NCBI GenBank assembly: GCA_009763385.1
Contig: VDCT01000849.1
Location: 62,001-126,000, forward strand
Source: Coix lacryma-jobi var. lacryma-jobi
Taxonomy: Eukaryota > Streptophyta > Magnoliopsida > Poales > Poaceae
Length of the DNA stretch: 64,000 bases
Reading direction: 5' to 3'
Shown here: positions 57,924 through 64,000 of the stretch, piece after piece
Numbering within the stretch: position 1 is the stretch's first letter
How the letters are laid out: each line of letters starts with the position of its first letter
Program-made: the position numbers and the translations under genes
The notes under the pieces: model-generated
The model's database searches: none
What the model was told of the DNA's origin: nothing
The model's input: the letters and a program-made list of their open reading frames with translations, nothing else

Positions 57924-60900
57924 GTGTTGGCACCAGGAGGCCCTTTCATTGACCTTCCTTGTGAATGGAAAACACAAGTTAGCATGATAAAAGAAAATCC
58001 AAGGAATATCTAAAATCCAAAAAGATCCAAGGATAACCATGAGGTTCATGATCGGCATGCATACATGATTCATGGAAGTGCAAAACCTTGTTCGTTTGGC
58101 ATGTGCGCCACAACCAAGACTATACTAATTGTGATAAATAATAGATATCCATCGACGGCTCCATCTGTTTTCATCAAAGTAGGATACAAGGATATTTGGA
58201 TCTAGAGTTAAAGTTTAATTCGTGTCACATGAATGTTCAGATGCTAATTAAAAGAACTAAATTGTACACGAGTAGATTAATTAATGAGAAAAATCTATTA
58301 AGCTTAATTAATCTATCATTAGTAAATTTTAGTGTAGCAACATATAGTTAAATCATAAACTAATTAGATTTAATAGATTCATCTCACAATCTATGCAAAT
58401 AATTTATATTTAATACTCTTAATTGGTTCGGAGTATTAAAAGATTTGATGTGAGAAGATTAAATTTTAGGGAGTGTTTGGGACTATCTTGTTTCATGTTT
58501 TTTTAGCTAAACGGTCTCAGTTTTACGCATGTTGTTTGAGGGAAAAAAATATGAAATTGTGGGAGCATCTATTTTTATGAAGCTGTTCTGCAGTGAAGAT
58601 CATGGAGTAGAGTTTGTTGAACCGTCTCAAAGTTGTTCGGAAACAAACACCAAAACCTCTGATCAGGCTCCCTGCTCTGATGTTCCTGGGCGACCATCCA
58701 GCCACGTGCTGCGAGAGGACAGCATGCGGACAAAATAAGCCCCCAGGCTAACAAAGTGCCAAAATAGCCTAGTATGCCCATATTGGCTGGTTGAGCGAGG
58801 TCACAGCGATCCGCCGGCGCGTTGCGTGTGGAGGACCATCGGCGCACTACACTGGCCCACGTTTCACAGATAAGAAAAGGGTGTGACCGGCCTCGCCGCA
58901 CAGCTCTACTGTGGCCGATACAGGTGGACTGGAGGTATTGCAACGTTTTTTGCGTTGCAAGACATCTTGCATGTATGAACATGTACCCATGCGCATGTGA
59001 ATGTAAACGGTCAAAAAGAGGTTAAAAAGTGTCACGTCACGCAAGCACCGTCAAGGAATATTTTTAATCTTTATTACATGAGTGGTAGTTGCAGTCGAGC
59101 TTGAAGCGAGCGCTGCTAGTGCGCCACCGTTCAACGACAGGTTGTAATCAATCGCCACGATAGCACGGGGGATGAGATGCAGGGCAAAGGAGAGCCGGCG
59201 AATCGGAGGCCGGTGGAGTGGATTTCCTCCCATACGTGCGTGGGTGCGTGGTGCCGGACGCTAGTTCGCGAGTCAAGACGGTTTCACGTCAGGGCATCCC
59301 CGCTTTGCACCGGCGCTGGATCCGGTGGGGCCCGTCGCCGGAGAATGTTTTGCTTGCTGCCGTGTGCCGTGCGTGGCCCCGCGTGTGAGAAGGAAAGGTG
59401 AGGTGACGCTCGGCAGTCGCGGCCAGGTCATGCGAGATCGAGCAGAAGTGATGTCCGGCCCATTGAGCGAGAGCCTGGACTGGATGCGAGCTCCAACACC
59501 ACACGGGAGAGCCCATCACCACCAGGGTAAGCTCCGGCCTGCCTGTGACTGAGAGGTAAACGTGGCCCAAGGCCCGCCTGGAGCAGTCAGGCCAGGGAGG
59601 AGAGGATAACACAGGCCTCGCGCATTGCGGGCTTGCGGCAAAGCCGTGGCCCGCGTGAGTTTGGCCTGTGAAAGGTGGGTCTCAGATTTGTGGCGGCCGC
59701 ACACGTCCGGCGTGCGGACCGGCGCACACAGCTCGTCAATCACCGAACACGCCAAGACGTGCGCGCGCCTGCGTGCGGTAGCTGCAGCCGCACCAGGGCC
59801 GCCGTCCCGTCGGCACGTACTATACTGTCTGGGTCTTGGAGTCAGGACGTCAGTCAGCTCAGCTGCCGGCGAAGCGCGACACTGTACCATGGCGCAAGGA
59901 GCATTGTTTTTTTTTTTTGCATGTTGTAACTTTTGAAATGCAGGAATTTTTCTATGTTTTTTTTTGTGTAAATGAAACTGATTTTATAAATTCCTGTGTT
60001 CTAAATTGGTCATTTATGTTTTAGGACGCCAATTTAATTTGATAGAGAAGAGAATGCCAAAGATACGATAAGGATTGTCAAGTTCTTACATTTAATTTCC
60101 TTGATAACGCAAAGAAATTTGTCACTTTTTCAAACGGCCTAGATATATACGCTGACGAAAGATCAAAGGTAGGGTTGGAGTCCAAAGTAATGCAAAGAGA
60201 TAATAGCCGGAGAAGACGACATTGGACCACTAATATAAAGATTAGCCCTCCTCCATACAAAGTTGATATGGATCCTCAATAATTTGTATATGTCGCATTG
60301 TTGGAGATGCCTTATTAGCCATGACAAAAAACTAAAGAGTTTGAATCTTTTAATGTGTATGCATCATAATTTCATAAAAAAATAAAAATACTATTCCAAC
60401 TACAAATATCATGGAGAACCTGCATGGCGGTGGAGAGGAAGGAGACAAGGAGGGTAGTGGTATTAGTGTCAAGTGCGACTCTACATGGTGAGGACTGACG
60501 CCAAATCGAGCTAAGACGGTAGAGAAACCATGGTGGCAGGGGCTCGATTGGCTACTCATCTTTGAGAACATCTTGATTCGAACAATGTGTCGGTATGGGT
60601 GCAACACCGACATTCACTGACAACGCAATATAGGTAGATGCAGGGAGATGATGCTGCAGCGCGCTGCAACCGTGTAGGTGAGGTGACCACTTGCAGCGCC
60701 GCAACGGGTTTTGGACGACGTGATGTGGAGGGAGGCAAATGGACTAGTCACCTAGATAGTACAATAATATAAGTTTATGAAGCTATGTGTGTGCATTTAC
60801 ATGTATCGTGAGATGAGATCAGAAATTAGAACAAATTTATGGAGCCAAGCTAGTGTGCCATCAATTTAGGAAGCCACATGAGCAATTTACAAGTACTGAG

Positions 60901-61284
60901 ATCTAGATCAGAACTCGAGACAAATTGATGCGCTCTTAAAAGAGTTGAATGTAATTTGAAAGTACCAAGGCTGGATTAAAAGAGTTGAATGTAATTTGAA
61001 AGTACCAAAGCTGGATGATAACTTGGGACATGCATGTTCAATTCAAGAACCACCGGTGAAATTTACTCTTTTATTATATGTATGGCATATGAAAGCTTTG
61101 GAAAGAGTGACATAGTACGATCTTACTTTGTCCACAAATATGAGGACTTTTAAGATTTTTAGGACAAATAGGAAGTAAAAGTTTTTCATGCCCCTCATTA
61201 AGGAGCATGGCTAACTCCATATAGATATAAGAAATACTTATATGTGAATAAATTTAAACATGAGAAATCCTTATTGGGAATGTA
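57924..61284. other. Intergenic DNA, no supportable gene
   Basis: It is mostly AT-rich, with a GC-rich part at 58.65-59.9 kb whose ORFs have no recognisable domain. A possible decayed MITE begins near 58470 (GGGAGTGTTTGGGACTATC) without a clear partner. A 40-bp unit (TTAAAAGAGTTGAATGTAAT...) is duplicated in tandem at 60936-60975 and 60976-61015 with one difference. Confidence 0.5.
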
Positions 61285-61490
61285 CTCACTCCGTCCCTAA
61301 ATAAATGCAAGTGTAGGACTAGGCATGGTTATCAATACCCAAAATACCTCTATAAAGTTACAATTATTGTGCCTTGGAAACAAAAAAAGTAAAAAAGACG
61401 ATTAGAGTTGCTTTGTCTTATATGTAGAATTGTATTTATTTCAGGATAATTTTTAACTCTAGAATTGCATTTATTTTGGGACGGAGGGAG
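61285..61490. mobile_element. Stowaway MITE
   Basis: CTCACTCCGTCCCTAAATAA to TTTTGGGACGGAGGGAG, 206 bp, flanked by TA on both sides. Confidence 0.88.
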
Positions 61491-61639
61491 TAGAGCCTAA
61501 TAAGCATTCTAACACGTCTTGTTTGGAAACACACAATATTTTAGGATGTTTACAATGTAATATAGAAACACAAACTTATTAATGATGCATTTTTCAATTT
61601 ACTTGCTTAAATCATATATGGTCCTCAAGCATATGTAAG

Positions 61640-61793
61640 TGTCTGTTTGGTTTGACCCTGCTAAATAGTTTAGTCCCATTCATTTACTCACTCCAAAGTG
61701 ACAAAAGAGGACTAAAAGCCATTTAGCCCCATTTAATCATAGTATTTGGCTTCAAAAGTAAAGAGACTAAATTTAGCAGGCCAAACCAGACAG
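61640..61793. mobile_element. Small inverted-repeat MITE
   Basis: TGTCTGTTTGGTTTGACCCTG on the left pairs imperfectly with CAGGCCAAACCAGACAGG on the right, and the inner TGCTAAATAGTTTAGTC with GACTAAATTTAGCA. It is about 154 bp. Ends suggest a hAT-type MITE but no duplication is certain. Confidence 0.6.
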
Positions 61794-62310
61794 GCGAACT
61801 CCCCACACCCCCATCCCGAATTTCAGGACATCATCAGATAGAAAGAAAAGCAAACATGGTGAAAGTAGTACGTTTCCTTTAAAGTTTACCCACACTAATA
61901 AGGAAGACAATTATGTATAGGAAATGGCACACAATTTTGCCTGATTTAATTAAGGCATATAACTAGTGTGACACTCGCTGTTAGAAAAGTGCTGACAGCT
62001 TATGTCTTGCCTGTCAGGGTCAACAATTTGACTACGCGCGATCGTCAGCTGGTAGAGGTCGGACTAGCTACATATTGTATATACGTGCTGATGACGTGCA
62101 GGAGAGAAGAGCATGCCGAGACCGGTGGCTTCTGTGTAGCTGCTGAAGACACGGGCCGAGCCTACGCACGTCGCCATGTTCGATCGTCAGGTGCCCTACC
62201 TATGCATATGCTATATGCTATGCTATGCTATGCTACGGTTGCTCCATCCCGCAGCTGTTATATAGCTAGGCCGCCGCGCGCCGACACGACACGACACTGC
62301 ACAGCAGCAC

Positions 62311-62345
<35 letters not shown>

Positions 62346-63285
62346 ATCCTCGATCGGTTCCCCTCGATCAGCCGTGCCGCAGGTGCAGTGCAAAGGGCGG
62401 CGCGCGCGCGCGCGCCTAGCACTAGCGCGCAGCGCGTCGGCTGGAGACCAGGCTTTTCGTCCCTTTCCACCCAAGCAAAGCCAGGCGATCCACCACGCGC
62501 GCGGCTTCGATGATCACACGCCCACAGCTGCCGCCTAGCGCTGCCGCCCCCTCGCGGCCTCGCCATGAATCAGGCAAACAGGTGTGATACGTGCTACGAC
62601 AGTGGTGATGATGATGTGCAAAACAATGCAACGACAGTTTAATTTCATTCCCCTGTCGAGATCGCGACGGATGATATACTCTATCATATCCAACTGTATC
62701 TGTAATTCTGGAGTATGCAGTATGTGCGTGCGTGTGCTATACGGGAAGAGCGCACTGCACGCAGTATTTGTTGGCCGCAAACCGATCAAATCAGCATCAT
62801 GTAGCTAGCTAGCCTCTCTGCGTACGTACCTATAGACCGATTGGGCTGCCTGCTGCACACCTACGAGTACAGTCTACGTACATACAAAATCTCTTGGCTT
62901 GTTGTCGTACACAGTAGTACGTCGTAGTAACAGGCTATATATATGCACCACCTAGGATATTTGTTATACATATATAGCTGGTGCTGGGAGTGTCACTACT
63001 GTTGGCCGTTGTGTGACGTGCGTGCATCAATTCGGTGTGCTATACAACGTAGTACAGTACTACTACGTGCTGCCCGCGTGCGCCACCAAATTCATGTAAA
63101 CTAATACTGTAATAATAAGGTGATCCTCTCGATGCCACACAACCATTATATTACAAGCACCTATAGCTAGCTAGCTAGCTAGTAGTAGCAGTGACAAATT
63201 CTTATGTGGTGAATTGAATCAGACGATCGATGACGATGCATTGCTCTCTACTATATATGTTGATGGAACCACTGAGATCGAATCA
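61794..63285. other. Intergenic DNA with a CACGAG hexamer array
   Basis: No recognisable gene. A short tandem (GAGCAC)n run lies at about 62312-62345, and TATGC repeats near 62208-62234. Open frames at 61.97-62.6 kb have no domain and include the hexamer run, so they are not called. Confidence 0.5.
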
Positions 63286-63287
63286 TA

Positions 63288-63337
<50 letters not shown>

Positions 63338-63353
63338 CACACATATATATATC

Positions 63354-63385
<32 letters not shown>

Positions 63386-63472
63386 ATATATATATACGCT
63401 ATATATATACATATATATATACGTATATATATATATATATACGTATATATATATATACAATATATATAGATA
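63286..63472. repeat. (TA)n-rich microsatellite tract
   Basis: About 190 bp of TA repeats with interspersed CA, CG and GC steps. It directly adjoins the CACTA element. Confidence 0.92.
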
Positions 63473-63475
63473 ATT

Positions 63476-63989
63476 CACTACTACAGAAAGGCCTTTAGGC
63501 CCGGTTGGGAAGGGGCTTTAGCCCCGGTTTCCCAACCGGGACTACCAATCCGGGACTAAAGGCTCCCACCTTTAGCCCGGTTGCTCCGAACCGGGGCTAA
63601 AGGCTTCCACGAGAAAAATAAATTTGCGTTTGTGAGCTTCGAACTCAACACCTCTCGCCTCAGGCATGCTTACCAACTGAGCTACACAACCCACGTGATG
63701 TAGTTCTGGATGTTTTCCTTTTGAATCCACTCGGGAAGGACCTTTAGCCACGGTTGGTAACACCAACGAGGCTAAAAGGACCTTTAGTCCCGGTTGGTAA
63801 CACTAACCGGGGCTAAAGTTCACCCTTTAGCCCCGGTTGGTATTACCAACCGCGACTAAAGGTTGGGGGACCTTTAGTCCCGGTTGGTTTTACGCACCGG
63901 GACTAAAAGTCTTTAGTCCCGGACGCAATTTGTTGCCGGGACTATAGCTCAATTGATAGATCGGCCTACGACCCTTTTCTGTAGTAGTG
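63476..63989. mobile_element. Non-autonomous CACTA element, 514 bp, ATT duplication
   Basis: The left terminus CACTACTACAGAAA and right terminus TTTCTGTAGTAGTG are perfect inverted repeats. ATT precedes (63473-63475) and follows (63990-63992) the element, the 3-bp duplication expected for CACTA transposons. Inside, many direct and inverted copies of CTTTAGTCCCGGTTGG / AACCGGGGCTAAAG act as subterminal repeats, probable transposase-binding sites. There is no transposase gene. Confidence 0.93.
63628..63692 (-). other. tRNA-like sequence inside the CACTA element
   Basis: On the minus strand it starts GGGTTGTG and contains TAGCTCAGTTGG at 63684-63673, a perfect match to the Pol III A-box consensus TRGCNNAGYNGG. 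After 26 bases comes GAGTTCGAAGCTC at 63646-63634, close to a B box and T-arm. The 3' acceptor strand (ACAAAC) can pair only in part with the 5' end, and the anticodon stem is not convincing. It looks like a captured, decayed tRNA or tRNA-derived sequence, not a functional gene. Confidence 0.6.
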
Positions 63990-64000
63990 ATTGTAAATAA

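Noticed and set aside
61968..62513. 181-codon ORF
   Set aside because: No domain, contains a hexamer repeat and composition-driven Arg/Ala runs.
63214..63498. Three ORFs rich in Ile and Tyr
   Set aside because: Translation of the TA-rich tract next to the CACTA element.
63628..63692. Functional tRNA gene
   Set aside because: A and B boxes are present but acceptor and anticodon stems do not pair well and it lies inside a transposon with no evident 3' terminator on that strand.

Overview
The window is nuclear DNA from a grass (Poaceae, probably a panicoid). The reasons are split plant genes with GT-AG introns, a nuclear gene for a chloroplast NDH subunit, grass-expanded families (DUF1618, F-box/DUF295), and the usual grass mobile-element community: SIRE-type Copia, large-LTR Gypsy-like solo LTRs, Stowaway, Tourist/Harbinger and CACTA elements. 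All calls come from reading the sequence; nothing was searched.

Layout. 1-2.75 kb holds a SIRE-type LTR cut by the window edge and a CACTA remnant. 2.8-4.4 kb is a frameshifted DUF1618 gene on the minus strand. 4.8-11.1 kb is a decayed minus-strand gene with a TATA box and a 5' splice donor, split by a 4,598-bp solo LTR with a perfect CTTTC duplication. 12.7-14.0 kb is an F-box/DUF295 pseudogene. 14.4-15.7 kb is a fragment of the same large LTR. 15.7-25.7 kb is a minus-strand SIRE Copia element with two LTRs, primer-binding site, gag, pol and polypurine tract. 25.7-28.0 kb holds a Copia LTR fragment and a decayed two-gene PIF/Harbinger element. 28.5-31.2 kb is an internally deleted Copia element that keeps only gag and protease.

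31.4-33.8 kb is the clearest intact host gene: NdhL of the chloroplast NAD(P)H dehydrogenase-like complex, five exons, 199 residues, with a Stowaway element just upstream and another MITE in its last intron. 34-40.5 kb is intergenic: a 968-bp fold-back element, a direct duplication around a Stowaway element, a GC-rich stretch without a supportable gene, and a nested inverted-repeat element. 41.1-43.7 kb is a two-exon bHLH transcription factor of the TMO5/bHLH30/bHLH106 type, with one apparent 1-bp frameshift in exon 1. 44.2-56.4 kb is a Harbinger-type MITE split by an 11.9-kb SIRE element that has an AAGGC duplication, frameshifted gag-pol, and an extra envelope-position ORF. 56.4-64 kb is gene-poor with several MITEs, ending in a 514-bp CACTA element that carries a tRNA-like module.

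The most unusual signal is shared by the SIRE elements. Clusters of a short near-palindrome occur as GGTA-N-TACC in one family and GGCA-N-TGCC in the other. In the second family the clusters lie in the LTRs and also at several internal places between coding domains.
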